Notes under the pieces: model-generated
What the model was told of the DNA's origin: nothing
The model's database searches: none
Seen by the model: only the letters and a program-made list of their open reading frames with translations
Position numbers and translations under genes: made by a program
DNA from: Epiperipatus broadwayi
Lineage: Eukaryota > Onychophora > Udeonychophora > Euonychophora > Peripatidae
Length of the DNA: 64,000 bases
Direction of reading: 5' to 3'
NCBI GenBank assembly: GCA_028023455.1
Contig: JAQFVV010000208.1
Span: forward strand, 1,150,093-1,214,092
Part shown: one piece after another, positions 12,401 to 21,189 of the stretch
How positions within the stretch are numbered: position 1 is the stretch's first letter
Layout: each line of letters starts with the position of its first letter

Positions 12401-13894
12401 CACTGATATTGCGTACTTTAATAGACTTATTCTATATGTGAAATTAGGTAGACTTATTTGTGTTTCAAGAGAACATTTGATTTGAAAGCACAAATAATCA
12501 CTGGATTACTCCTGGTTTAGAACAAGACTATTTCACCTGAGGAAAATAAACACCATATGAATATTAATGGACTATTTCTTTTTTATGTTGTTTTTACTGC
12601 ATTATTATTTGTTATTAAATAAATCTTATTATATATTCATTTTGAAGTATATTGTTTCTTTATTTAGCTTCCTGGCTGGTCGTTAGAGATCCTCAGGACA
12701 TAGCATATAATTCAATTTATTGTTATATTTATTTGCTTATAGGAGCATATTCAATTATAAATGCTATTTATCCACTATGTAAGATCGTGTGTGCATATAG
12801 GTACAATAAAATGTTTTTGCTAAAAAATGTTCCAACAAGTGGATAAATTGCATTTATATATGATATTGCAGCAAAATAAAGGAAGTGGTGAATTTGGTAA
12901 TATTTCTGAAGAATATTCAATTATTCTTTAATGTCCTCAATAATGTACCTCCCAAACCATTCTTTTGAGTATTACGGAATTTTTCATTTTAGCAATCTAA
13001 TAATTCTTTTCCGATTTTTTAGGAATGTATATTTCAAAACGAAATAAATATCTTTCTCAATTACAAACTCAACGGAGGGTACTTAGTTATTAAGTTTAAT
13101 TTCTTAAACATTTTCTTCACGGTTATTTCTAAATATCTATTTTTATAAATTCTTTAATTGGCTTGATTAAATTTTCATTTTTACTGTCAATTTGCATAGC
13201 TTTAGTTACATTTGATTTTGTTTCTTATTACAAATATTATTAATCTGATCGAAAATTCAAATAGCTACAATTAAGGGATAAAAATTAAAAGCGAAATGAA
13301 TGTTATGAAAATATCTGAACTAACCAAGAAATGACAAAGCAATTAAATATACTAAAACGTAGTAATTCAAAAATGAAGATTTTATTACTGTTTAAGCTAC
13401 AAATGCAAAAAAAAAAAAAGTTATTCGGCATTCTTAGATAATTTAATGTCCCAATAACAAAAAACACCATATATAATATTAAAAAAATATTGCTGTTTTG
13501 ATTTTTAAACGTCAAACAATTACGTTAGTGATAAAACACATACAGCCGACAAGTATTACCAATAGTTTTCATACATATTCGCGTGTTTTTAAACAAAAAT
13601 AAGGACAAATAGCAATTAAGCATTGGAGATTCCTGTTTTGATAGTTTTTGTTTATCTATAATTCTCTTCTTTTTTTATCCCCAAAATCTTTGATAAAGTT
13701 TTATTGTAAAGATGATGCCTAAATATAAATGTGATGGCTATATGTCTTTTATTACCAGTAGGAGAATAAAAATGTATTTTTCTTACGGCATGATTTCTTA
13801 CAGGAGGAACTGGAACACTTTCACTGCCAGGTGCACGATATTTTCCAGGTCCACAATAAGCTGATGAATGCCTGAAAACTTCCCTTTGATCCAT
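295..13894 (-). CDS. drosha: Drosha (ribonuclease 3), N-terminal part, four exons; gene continues past position 1
   Basis: Exons 13802-13894, 6276-6952, 4855-5016 and 295-472 splice into one open 1110-nt frame (370 codons) starting at ATG 13894. Every junction phase matches (0, 2, 2, then 0 at the last donor) and every border has GT/AG. The protein has a short Gly/Pro-containing start (residues 1-31), a Pro-rich region with 14 consecutive prolines at about 46-59 and further P-runs to about 120, an Arg/Ser-rich region at about 150-305, an acidic Ser/Glu stretch at about 318-348, then SWTRCSPSDLYYIR at 354-367. Known family: Drosha has a Pro-rich then RS-rich N-terminus followed by a W-x-R-C motif before its central and RNase III domains; it is the nuclear Microprocessor nuclease that crops pri-miRNA with DGCR8/Pasha. 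Inference: this is drosha, with the catalytic half outside the window. Another RS-rich splicing factor is the main alternative. Confidence 0.78.
588..860 (-). repeat. tRNA-related interspersed repeat, copy 1
   Basis: It shares with 1000-1215 the blocks GCACTCTATCTTATACAA, CACATGACCACATA-like, 'agcaaatcttcaaa', and 'tttaatggacaaacttc'. Its minus strand has a weak tRNA-like head ending in a B-box-like AGTTNAAGTCCC equivalent (diverged here). A head-less relative lies at 56630-56860. Confidence 0.5.
1000..1215 (-). repeat. tRNA-related interspersed repeat, copy 2 (SINE-like)
   Basis: On the minus strand the low-coordinate end reads ATCAGTTGTATAAGATAGAG, then GCATAGTTGTATGGAGCG, then GAGTTCAAGTCCC. 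These match the tRNA layout of A-box-like, anticodon-arm and B-box (GGTTCNANNCC) elements. The tRNA-like part sits at the downstream end of the shared body, unlike a typical SINE, so the assignment to a SINE is uncertain. Confidence 0.5.
2115..2590 (+). repeat. degenerate minisatellite, period about 34-37 bp
   Basis: Successive units start with TTTGCACTGCA-like sequence followed by a TATAGA / GGGA purine-rich part: examples begin near 2238, 2272, 2308, 2344, 2382, 2413, 2448 and 2485. Unit lengths vary and identity is low, so it is old. It explains the several overlapping short open frames on the minus strand here, which are not genes. Confidence 0.7.
3565..3720 (-). mobile_element. poly(A)-tailed short retroposon
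   Basis: Read on the minus strand, an unusually GC-balanced segment of about 140 bp (GCTCGGCACAGGTTTAGTGC and on to AACTGTCGGTCTGTTGTAAT) ends in an A17 tract at 3558-3575. A compositional island ending in poly(A) inside an AT-rich intron fits a SINE or retrocopy inserted by LINE machinery. Two frames are open for about 25-30 codons (one contains GELTEVPPVTSYAQML), so descent from a coding transcript is possible. I cannot name the source. Confidence 0.5.
4855..5016 (-). CDS. drosha: drosha coding exon 3 (RS-rich)
   Basis: This 162-nt exon has acceptor ATTACACAG|GC and donor ATAAA|GTAAGT. Joined to exon 2 it completes an Arg codon and reads HSSNVRHESSRDRNSESRDR and on to ...RPDVIPKYDSFI plus two bases. 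Ser/Arg/Asp/His content continues the RS-like region. The exon is short and would be missed by a length cutoff; phase agreement on both sides is the key support. Confidence 0.8.
5017..6275 (-). other. drosha: drosha intron 2
   Basis: AT-rich intronic DNA with an A17 run near 5083 and a G9 run near 5913. I see no transposon coding sequence or exon-like block. Confidence 0.7.
6276..6952 (-). CDS. drosha: drosha coding exon 2 (Pro-rich and RS-rich)
   Basis: The acceptor is TTTTTATTTTTAG|GGT at 6952 (pyrimidine-rich tract before AG) and the donor is AAAG|GTAAGG at 6276. The 677-nt exon starts in phase 0 with GPVPNFIRPQIYRA, runs into 14 prolines, a further PPPPPGYP segment, a WDYPEWDC segment, then Ser-rich and Arg/Ser/His-rich sequence ending ...SSKDSHYAK plus two bases. 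It is the most GC- and G/T-biased stretch of the first 14 kb because of the CCN proline codons. The other reading frames over this exon are shadows. Confidence 0.85.
7221..7470 (+). repeat. tandem duplication, two units of about 125 bp
   Basis: Both units contain TTTTGCTGCCAA / TTTTGCTACCAA, CTATCAACAATTGGAAAT / CTATCAACAATTAGAAAT, a CACAAATTGCTGAAGAA-like block and CATATGTACCT / CATATGTAGCT in the same order, with scattered substitutions. Confidence 0.65.
8230..8990 (+). repeat. degenerate tandem repeat, period about 330-340 bp, about 2.3 units
   Basis: Blocks recur in order: an A-rich GACATC motif (8250, 8583, 8905), 'acttccaaaa' neighbours, ACAATTTAATCTAA (about 8366, 8710), ACTTTCCACATT / ACTTCCTGTATT, CCACATCAATT / CCACATGGAATCAA and TTTTCATGTCTAATATCT / TTTTCATGTATATCTTAA. 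The repeats are strongly diverged. Confidence 0.5.
10192..10470 (-). CDS. unrecognised 92-codon open frame inside the hAT element
   Basis: Open frame starting MSRIKANQSKLFNLKECIRK and containing LDHLLWITRCKLVFNHQNF. It lies 3' of the transposase remnant within the same element. LLWITRCKLVF faintly recalls C-terminal domains of non-LTR retrotransposons, but I cannot support a family. It could be a captured or nested fragment, or chance. Confidence 0.25.
   Translation of the reverse strand: MSRIKANQSKLFNLKECIRKGSYPEIRLSLILDHLLWITRCKLVFNHQNFNSINFMLNNIKKTRTRDSLITPEVIFTMTWDMLDLSSPWPNQ
10600..11081 (-). pseudogene. hAT transposase C-terminal remnant (ZBED5/SCAND3-like)
   Basis: From 11081, DIRENIIAHLTGLKMSFMKY and FPKPENTNDNWISNPF, then SIKDKENLIELSCDRTLQVE. 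After a frame break near 10840 it reads EYEQLSEKALKLLLPFTSTE, FSSYIFLKNKYRNRLNAAVD, ending before 10600. These are the late catalytic and hATC dimerisation motifs of hAT transposases (LPF-S-T-x-L-C-E-x-x-F-S plus K-x-K-Y-R-x-R-L). The Cys-Glu of the usual LCE is replaced and the frame is broken, so it is dead. Confidence 0.85.
11361..11382. repeat. perfect subterminal palindrome in hAT right end
   Basis: CGCGTACCAC, GA, GTGGTACGCG: 10-bp arms around a 2-bp centre, immediately followed by another CGTACCAC. It lies 22-43 bp inside the right terminus. hAT transposases bind short subterminal motifs, and a CpG-bearing palindrome in AT-rich DNA is a strong candidate binding site. Confidence 0.75.
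11492..11870 (-). pseudogene. frame-broken ORF remnant of unknown family
   Basis: Three frames read on without a gap: MRSEKKKNIAISEL (ends near 11795), LRTKQDINGLRKNKLDEFMD and FVCGSITDNTKF, then ILEIFDWVAEHIIFISKLIS and on to KVIRAANRRKIEVIIHKASQ ...KHR-stop at 11492. The smooth hand-over between frames suggests a once-continuous protein with small indels. I do not recognise it; no donors or acceptors fit it as a host exon. Confidence 0.35.
12050..12085. repeat. perfect 13-bp-arm inverted repeat with octamer-like loop edge
   Basis: AATTTGTATGCAA at 12050-12062 and its exact complement at 12073-12085, separated by 10 nt. The left arm and loop edge contain ATGCAAAT, the POU-domain octamer. 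It may be a protein-binding site or a chance hairpin. Confidence 0.5.
12815..12925 (+). repeat. interspersed repeat, copy 1
   Basis: TGGATAAATTGCATTTATAT, then GATATTGCAGCAAAATAAAG and GTGGTGAATTTGGTAATATT recur with changes at 59145-59215 and in part at 49205-49250. It is part of an unnamed dispersed repeat. Confidence 0.5.
13802..13894 (-). CDS. drosha: drosha coding exon 1
   Basis: ATG at 13894 lies in the context AAAATCATGG, with stop codons upstream in the AT-rich leader. It gives 31 codons, MDQREVFRHSSAYCGPGKYR and on to ...SVPVPP. The donor CCT|GTAAGA lies at 13801, phase 0. The reading frame runs past the donor for about 50 codons, but that part loses the Pro/Ser character and is intron. 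The Gly/Pro-rich composition fits the start of the Drosha Pro-rich domain. Confidence 0.72.
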
Positions 13895-14450
13895 GATTTT
13901 AAATAAAAATATTTAAAAAAATATAAATATTACATAATTTTGAAGAAATTAATGTAAAATGTAGCTTAAATATATATTATTTAATCTCCAGTCAAACTAT
14001 TTTCCAATCGCCATGACATAAAATAACTTCCGATCTTGCGCTGTCGCAATAAAAAAGCGCGAATGGCAACTTGATAGAAAATTATGTATTATATGTTTTT
14101 ATGTATTGTACTTAATTATTCCGTAATTTCAACTTTAAGTTATTTATTAATAAAAGTAGATTTTTTTTATTTTTTTATTATTATGCTGAAATTTTACTCA
14201 CGATACTCGCTAAAATCTTGGTATATTTTAACAAGCAAGTTATGATAAAACAAACTGACAAAATCCGTATCTAGATTAAAATAGTTTTTTTAAAAAAAAT
14301 CCAATTACATTCTTTTTAATCATTTATCAAAATGAGATTATTTTAAAGATTTTGGTGTAGGCTGTTTGTTAAATTTTTGATGCTGAATTGAAATATAAAA
14401 TCATTTTGTTATGATTTTAAGCCAATAAACATAACATGATCACTATTTCT
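13895..14450. other. upstream flank of drosha
   Basis: It holds the candidate leader/promoter (13960-14080). Beyond that it is AT-rich sequence with T-runs and no gene signal. Confidence 0.5.
13960..14080 (-). promoter_or_regulatory. candidate drosha promoter / 5' leader
   Basis: Just upstream of the drosha ATG, and less AT-rich than its surroundings, this patch holds (minus strand, 5'->3') GCGACAGCGC, an ETS/GABP-like CGGAAGT core at about 14027-14033, then ATGGCG (YY1-like) and ATTGG (inverted CCAAT) at about 14004-14015. ETS, YY1 and CCAAT sites are common in TATA-less housekeeping promoters. No TSS can be fixed from sequence alone. Confidence 0.35.
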
Positions 14451-14459
14451 TATGCTTGC

Positions 14460-14635
14460 TCTTAACTGTTATTAAAATAGGAAAAACTCTATACGTATTG
14501 CCACTCAAACTAGTCTGGGGATATTGGATGAGTATGCACTAGATGGGGAATTTATTCATAAGCCTTTGGCATCCATTGATTACTCTGGCTTACACTGAGT
14601 GGCAATACGTACAGAGAGTTTTGCCTGTTTTAATT
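14460..14635. mobile_element. fold-back element family F, short deletion derivative
   Basis: The left end TTAAAATAGGAAAAACTCTA then ACGTATTGCCACTCA is the inverted copy of the right end TGAGTGGCAATACGTACAGA then GAGTTTTGCCTGTTTTAA. The interior keeps one arm only (AACTAGTCTGGGGATATTGG, GATTACTCTGG). The same ends bound the larger copy at 32222-32728. Confidence 0.75.
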
Positions 14636-14639
14636 TCTT

Positions 14640-15570
14640 ATGATTTGATGCTTATAATCACGAAATTAAAAAAAAAAGAAAATATCTTTAACTAATATGT
14701 TTACATCTGTATCACTGGCGGAATAATATGCTGCTTTTTAAATAACACTCAATAAATCAATGTTAAGACATTATGAATATTTATAATAATATATATATAT
14801 GCAGCAGTTTTAATACAAAGGCTTTAGCTACAGTTGGCAAATGTTAATTAACAGTACAGCTAGTGTTTAGGAACCAATGATGAGACACACCCCCCTCGAA
14901 ACTGCACAAGGCCACAGGTAATTTGCCTTATGTAGGCACAATAATGTCAGTAACTAGGAGCTTCTTGTTCCAAGCTTGAGTATAGCTCATGGTGTTCTAT
15001 CATATAGTGGACGAACTATAGCCAGGGCCCTTTTTGACTTAAAACAATGGGTTTGCCTGACTTATTCTGCAATTAGTCGGTTGGTTATTTATTTACTTTT
15101 ATTATTATTTCATTTGGTCAGCGTATTTTACGTTTACTCCTATCTTAATATTGTAATTGTCCGTTACGTGAGAATAAGTTTAAGATAAATTCACATTATC
15201 AAAATCTCTCCTCTTTTTGCCTTTCATTCTATTATTTTCTATTATCTACTGCGTTTTGGTCAAGCAAATTAGTACAAAACATAATCAATCATAAATGTTT
15301 TATGTTCATTGACCATTTTTCTTTGCTGTATCAACTGGATTGTGTATACATGTAACCACACTTCCATCCTTAATTACAAGAACCACAATTGTGATTTATT
15401 CTTTTTTTTGTTTGTTTGTTTTCAGCATCCTTTTAGAACGGTTGTGCTCATTTATGAGTTTCTGTTAATGATAAGTGGAGCAAATACTTATTTCAGGTCG
15501 CTGAAATGTTAACAACAGCGTCCACAGTTAATAGTATGGCTTCAAATACAAAAATTAGCTTACTGTAATA
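14640..15570. other. AT-rich stretch without recognised content
   Basis: It contains short open frames at 14976-15188 and 15309-15512 with no family resemblance, and a T8 run near 15403. Nothing here supports a gene. Confidence 0.4.
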
Positions 15571-15574
15571 AACA

Positions 15575-16290
15575 TTCTATAACACAGTAACAACTTTCTC
15601 CATACAATATTGCCACCTAGTGCAAGCCATAGCAATTAATAGATGCTAGAAAGAAGCAAACTATACAGCAGACCATCAAGTGCAAGCCTTCATAGTCAAT
15701 GAATGTAGGAAAGTTTGTGTATAAAATTCCTATTTAGAGCTTACTCATCCAATATTCCTAGACTAGTTTCTAGCTTGTGGTTTTCAGCAGTGAAGAGCCT
15801 AGGATTTGAGAGCACTCTCCAGCAGTCATCTTTTACCTATGTGATTAATGATAAAGCTAAGAGCCCAAGATGAAAATGCTATGTTTTCAACTCAAGCTCA
15901 TTTGGTTGTATAGTCATGTAGATCTGAACTCAGTTCAGCATCTATACATTTTGGTGTCTCTGGTTTTTCAAAAACCACAGTCACCATAAAACTTATGAAC
16001 AGGATAGCTATAAAACTATCAAAACATCACATAACTATTTCATATGTGTACAGATTGTCAACAGTAGCAAGCTTAACCAAATAGGCAAAAAAGGTGGCTG
16101 CTACAGAGTTACATTAGATCCTAAGATCTAGGTGCAGTGCTCTTAAAGGCTTCACTGATGAAAGTCACAAGATAAAAACTAGTCTAGGGATATCGGATGA
16201 GTAGGCACTAGATTTTTTGCATAAACCTTCCTGCATCCAATTGATTATGAAGATGCACTTGGTGGCACTACTGCATGAAGAATTGGCTAA
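15575..16290. mobile_element. fold-back element family F, long copy
   Basis: The left arm (CTCCATACAATATTGCCACC, then ACTCATCCAATATTCCTAGA, CTAGTTTCTAGCTTGTGG) returns inverted at the right (AACTAGTCTAGGGATATCGG, ATGAGTAGGCACTAGAT, then GGTGGCACTACTGCATG). Between the arms is a body including CCAGCAGTCATCTTTTACCT and TTTTGGTGTCTCTGGTTTTT that is also present at 16815-17115 and 19060-19310. Confidence 0.7.
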
Positions 16291-16329
16291 TTTATGATAA
16301 TAACAAAGAAAATAGTTTACTGTTTAAGG

Positions 16330-16720
16330 CTTGAGCAGTACCAGGGAATATATACATAAATAGAAAAATGTGGGTGATTTATTCTGCAAGTTGTGTAAGA
16401 AAGGCATAAAAAATATTAGATATCTGTTAATTGAATGTAAATGTTTGCAAGTAGAAAAAGCACAAATAATGAAGTTGTGGGAAAATAAATGTAAACAAAG
16501 GGATTTTATAGAAGGTGGTTCTTGGTTTTTATGCTGGGTTTAGGAAAAGATAAGGGGGGTTAGATATAAAGGCCATGGAGTTGACAAAGATCATGTGGAA
16601 ATGGTATGGAACAGAATAGAGAAGAATAAAGGAAAAATTTAGGGCAGGAAATGGAAAGAGAAGGTAAAGTGGCTAACAGGTTTTTCGGCATGGTAGCTGA
16701 AATATTTCTGACTCTGATAA
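16330..16720 (+). pseudogene. LINE family A, 3' fragment (C-terminal zinc knuckle)
   Basis: Plus-strand frame reads CKLCKKGIKNIRYLLIECKC then LQVEKAQIMKLWENKCKQRD and GGSWFLCWV-stop, followed by an untranslated end with AAAGGCCATGGAGTTGACAA. C-x2-C-x7-(H/Y)-x4-C is the C-terminal zinc motif of several non-LTR retrotransposon polyproteins. The same segment occurs inverted at 22760-23060 and 36260-36540. Confidence 0.75.
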
Positions 16721-16799
16721 AAGAGAAATCACAGTGAATCTCATCTCGTCATCATCATACTATTATTGAGAGCCTGCATAAGCATATGAGTGATCATGA

Positions 16800-17115
16800 G
16801 ATTCTAAAAGGTTAGTGCAACAAAATCTCTATCTAGTGCCTACTTATCTAATATTCCCAGACTAGTTGCTAGCTTATGGCTTCCATTAGTGATGAGCCTT
16901 GAATCTGAGAACAATGTATCTAAATATTTGGATTTAATGTATGCCTCCAGCAGCCATCTTTTACCTTTTTAATTAACTATAAAGTTGTGATCCCAAACTG
17001 GAAACAAAATGTTTTCAATCCAAGTTAATTTGCTTGTTAGTCATGTAGATCTGAACCCAGTTCATTATCTATGCATTTTGGTGTCTTTGGTTTTTAATAA
17101 TCATAGTCACCAACA
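16800..17115 (+). mobile_element. fold-back element family F, left half
   Basis: AGTGCCTACTTATCTAATAT, CCCAGACTAGTTGCTAGCTT, GAGCCTTGAATCTGAGAACA, CAGCAGCCATCTTTTACCTT and CATTTTGGTGTCTTTGGTTT match the order in the 15575-16290 copy. The right arm is missing. Confidence 0.65.
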
Positions 17116-17399
17116 TCCTTTAGTAATTGTATGAGGTTACAATGGTTTAAACACTGTCTAAGATTCTTTTAGATAAACTTGTAGAATATGAATTACTATA
17201 TCTGATATAATCACATATCATTTCTGTCTCATCTCATTCTATCTTAAGTCATAATAGATAAACAAAACTACAAAATCTATCAAAAAGTTTGCTTATTTTT
17301 ATGTAAACTTAATAGTTATAATGTCACCTCTAAAATAACTATAACTTATCTCGCCAAAATCAATATTATAACTCAAATCTCATGTAACCCATCAGACTA

Positions 17400-18330
17400 A
17401 ATTAAAATTCATTTAAAAGTAAAACAACTACTAATGCCATTGCTTCTAAGATTACCAGTTTAAAGAGAAAAAGCATTGCAGCAGAACTACAAGATTCTCT
17501 TTCACAATGTTTCTCTAGTATCAATCTCATAAATAACATGGGCGAATTTGATCCTGATTTTCCTAATAGGTGGCATTTTTGTCAAAACTTTAGCAACATT
17601 GTTCATACAGATCTAAAAACTTGGCACAAAAGCAAAATATGTCAGTTTTATAAGCAAACTCAATAATGGTCTAAAAAAAAGCCTAATATTAAAAATGATT
17701 TTTCCAATAGTTGAAATCAATCAACTTATAAAGCTTGTTGGATTAGAACATAAAAAAATCTGCTAAGAACATGTTTTATTGTTAATACCTCATATTGAAA
17801 AAGACACATTAAATTTAAAAACTGGTATTATTTTTATTGATATATCTCAGCTTATGATACCATTTTGAAAAAAAGCATGTAAAAATTTCTAAAATCCTTC
17901 AGTGTGGGAAAAACAATTTACTTGACAAAATGCTGTTAAGTAAAAAATTCAAGCAATGTTAATTTTTAATAGATACAAAATATTATAAAACACTCCATTA
18001 CAGCATTTGGTTATTTAATGATATATTCATCAATGATCTTCCAAAAGGCAAGAAATTCATCTACCTTTATGATATTAATTTGGCTTTATAAAAATATCTT
18101 TTCCAGAAATAAAAAAAAACCAATAAGGATATGAAATAGGAGGAATTTTGCATGTACCATTACATTTGTTGATACAATTTGATCTTTCAAGCCCTAATCT
18201 TGCATTGGTGAGAAGAGTCATATCTTGATAGGAGCCTGGTATTAAAAAAATCAAGTGACCTAAATCTATAGCATGAAGCTGCTATCTGCTGATGAGGATT
18301 GCTTATCTGCATTAGCATATTATTCCTTAT
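17400..18330 (+). pseudogene. decayed non-LTR retrotransposon reverse transcriptase (family C)
   Basis: The plus strand encodes TGIIFIDIS followed by a shifted A-Y-D-T-I-like segment near 17825-17870, then QHLVI-like, FINDLPKGKKFIYLYDINLA near 18030-18090. The reverse transcriptase A-motif D-I-S-x-A-Y-D-T and the F-x-Y-A-D-D-L-A-L C-motif are both recognisable; the catalytic A-D-D has become Y-D-I. Several frameshifts and stops show it is dead. A CR1/jockey-type element is likely; the exact clade is not resolvable by eye. Confidence 0.5.
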
Positions 18331-19000
18331 GTTACGATTGCTTATATCTACATAAACTTTTCAAATGCCATATGAATGAGCTCCAAGAGGAATTGAATCT
18401 TTAGGTTTAGTTCAAATATTTATAATTCTGTGATAAGAAGTATATGCTGTTTTGATGCAATATATTTGTGTCATGTGGATCTGTTTTGTTTTGAGATCAA
18501 AGATGATCTTATCTTGAATGAATAATAAAATGTTTCAATACATTATTCATTTGGCATAAATTGTTATGATGATCACATTCATTCAATTACATGCTATTTT
18601 GAAGGAGAATAATTGTCATAAACTAATGGTTAGAAAATAGTCATACTGATGCATTGGGTACTTCCCTTTTTAAATAATGTATTTTGGAATACCTTGTTCA
18701 CTGTAGTATGTTGAAAATGGATTTTTAAAATATTCTACATTCTAAATCTTGGTTTCCTTTAGATATGAAAGCCAATGAATATTTTTTTAAAGTTGCTACA
18801 CAATATATAAGATCAAGGGTATCAATAATGAATGACACATACTTTCTTAATTATTACTGAAACTTATTTTATCATGAAAATGTTGCCATCTCTGAATTAA
18901 AGAGATCAAGATAATGTCAGTCACTTTTTAATTTATAAAATGTCATCTCCATTAACTATTTCCACACATTAATGGTATTATAGGAACCACTAAGTATCAC
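18330..19000. other. AT-rich stretch, probably continuing LINE remnant
   Basis: No open frame or repeat that I recognise; it may be the decayed 3' part of the element at 17400-18330. Confidence 0.3.
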
Positions 19001-19310
19001 ATGACTGCTATTCTTTATGCTTACACAAGCTGTTTACACAGAGGCAAAATTCTCCATACAGTAGCACAAGCCAGAGTAATCAATGTGATGTTTAGTGGTT
19101 TAATACCAATCCTGTCAATAGAATTATGGTGACTATGGTTATTAAAGAACCAAATACACCAAAAAGTATGGATGCTGGACTGCATTCAGATTTATATAAC
19201 TATACAAGCTAATGAGCTAGAATTGAAAACATTATTGGTTTTCATTTTGGACTCAAAGCTAAGTAGCACCATTGTTTTACTTAGCCAGGACAAAACTTAA
19301 GAGATAATTG
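19000..19310. mobile_element. fold-back element family F, partial copy
   Basis: It starts with CACATGACTGCTATTCTTTA and CCATACAGTAGCACAAGCCA, then shares TTTAGTGGTTTAATACCAAT and the body CATTCAGATTTATATAACTA, GTTTTCATTTTGGACTC with 49130-49380. It is a fragment. Confidence 0.6.
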
Positions 19311-19870
19311 CTTCACAATTTTCAGAACTCTCATGTAATGTGGTGATCAGGAATCTTGACTATTTTGATCCCAACCCATCATGCCATTTTTTTAATTAAT
19401 GCTATATCAAGAGAAAAATGAAAATTGATACTGTATTTTTGACTTCATAAAAACATGGATGGAGAAAACTTCACTTTTACAATTTCTGATATGTATGTTC
19501 AATGATTGGTTTTGTAAGCATTTGTTCCCAGTTTTGATATCATATGTAAGAGACGAAATTAGGAGGGATATGTTAGATTAAGTGTGGGAATCTCCTCTCC
19601 CCAAATAAGGCTCTCACAGTTGTGAAAATAGAAAACTAATCAGTGACAAGACTTTTCATTGCATCTAAAAAAATCACGATATATGATAGTCACTTTCAGA
19701 TTGTTTGGATAATTGTTTATAATGCAATGTGCTACAAAAAATAATGAAAAGAAACCTGGATAATCCAGAAAGATAAAATAAATCTATAAAAACAAAGATC
19801 TGCATCCGAAAGTCAGAGGTTGATCAGGATGTCTAACCTTGTTAAAACCTCAAAGTAAAATAAATGTGTA
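19311..19870. other. AT-rich stretch, no feature recognised
   Basis: No open frame longer than background and no terminal repeat seen. Confidence 0.3.
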
Positions 19871-19874
19871 AGTT

Positions 19875-21180
19875 TTGAGTGAAATAAAATATTTTTAAAT
19901 AAAAAAGGTATTTGAGTTTTAAAAAAAGATTAAATATAAAAATAGTAAAAGAAATAACGAAGAAAAATAAAAACAGGTTAATTAATTCCGTATCGTAAAT
20001 GGAAATGATTGTTTTTAATTATTCAAGTGTAATTAAAAAGTCAGAGAGTAAATTAGATAAGAGAATAAAGAGATTTTAGTTGAAATGGAAGAAGCCTCAG
20101 CGGACGAGAATTTGGATTAGTGGTCTTTGTTCATTCAATCTGGAGATTTTAAAAAGAAATATTGGTTCAGAGAGTTTTCAGATTGTTTGATGAGAACGGT
20201 AAGACGTGGTTCTCTCTCATTTTTTTGTTTAAAAAAAAATATAAAATGAAAAGACTGTGATACAAGAATGGAACCAGCTAATGTCCTCCAGAACATTATC
20301 TTCCAATAGAGCGTCGGGGAATTAAAGCAGAAACCTGGCTCTTCTACATAAGCTATATGAAATGAACAATTGTTAAAATCAATTAAGAATTTCGTAAGTT
20401 TACAATTGATAAACAAAACTAAATGTAAGGTCTTATCGTCTTGTAATTTTAAATCAAATTAATATGTTATTTTATGTTTCCGATTGATAAAAATCATTTC
20501 ATTTTTCTCTATTGGAAATTATTGTGTTAAGTTAAATGAGGGAATTTAAGGTTGGGGCTGTAGTGTAGGGTGATAGTGTGGTTTCACATTCGATAGAATA
20601 TATGTCAACGATATCACTGCAAGATCTTCGATGAATGTAATGGATGTATTCCTATGAAGGATTTATCGAGGATTGTTTTGATCGGGTGTGAATTTGGAAT
20701 GTTTTGACGTGGAATCTGTGAGCTGATTGTTCAACATTTTAAAAATTTTAAAAATGCATTTGTGAGTTCTAATGTAATAGTCGGGGGAATGGTATAGTGA
20801 AAGTTTATTAAGGGAGGGTAATCTTAGGTTATTCGTGAGTTGAATTGGTCATGGATTGGATATATTTGTGAATTAGTAGATGTAGTTGAGTCCGCTCGGG
20901 AGGATTGTTATATACCCCTTCTGTTTGTTGGATGGGTTGTAGTCGGCAGAAGAGAGTATTCCTTGGAGTTGTTTATTGTTTGACAGATGTAACATTTGTG
21001 GTGGAGAGTCAATGTCTTTCATTCTCTGTTCAGATGTCCATTCTGAAGATAGTAGGGTCGTTCTGTATTGAATATGAGTTAGATGGATTGGACAGTGGGA
21101 ATTGTGTAAGGAAATCAGGGAAGAATTTTTTTTCAAATGAGATCTATGTAGTCTATATGTTCTAATAAATATTAAATGAC
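19875..21180 (+). mobile_element. LTR family L, internal fragment of an LTR
   Basis: It matches the LTR at 32846-35017 from its position of about 160 onward: AAATGGAAATGATTGTTTT, then GGAGGGTAATCTTAGGTTAT, TTGGATATATTTGTG, and ATCTATGTAGTCTAT near 21145. It lacks the first and last parts of the LTR and is the most diverged copy. Open frames here (20135-20416, 20873-21165) are chance frames in the LTR. Confidence 0.75.
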
Positions 21181-21189
21181 TTAGTAAAT

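Larger units (their letters stand above)
6953..13801 (-). other. drosha: drosha intron 1
   Basis: A 6.8-kb first intron. It carries a tandem duplication (7221-7470), degenerate 340-bp repeats (8230-8990), a complete hAT element (9772-11404), a frame-broken ORF remnant (11492-11870), a perfect 13-bp-arm hairpin (12050-12085) and an interspersed repeat (12815-12925). The remainder is AT-rich without recognisable content. Confidence 0.65.
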
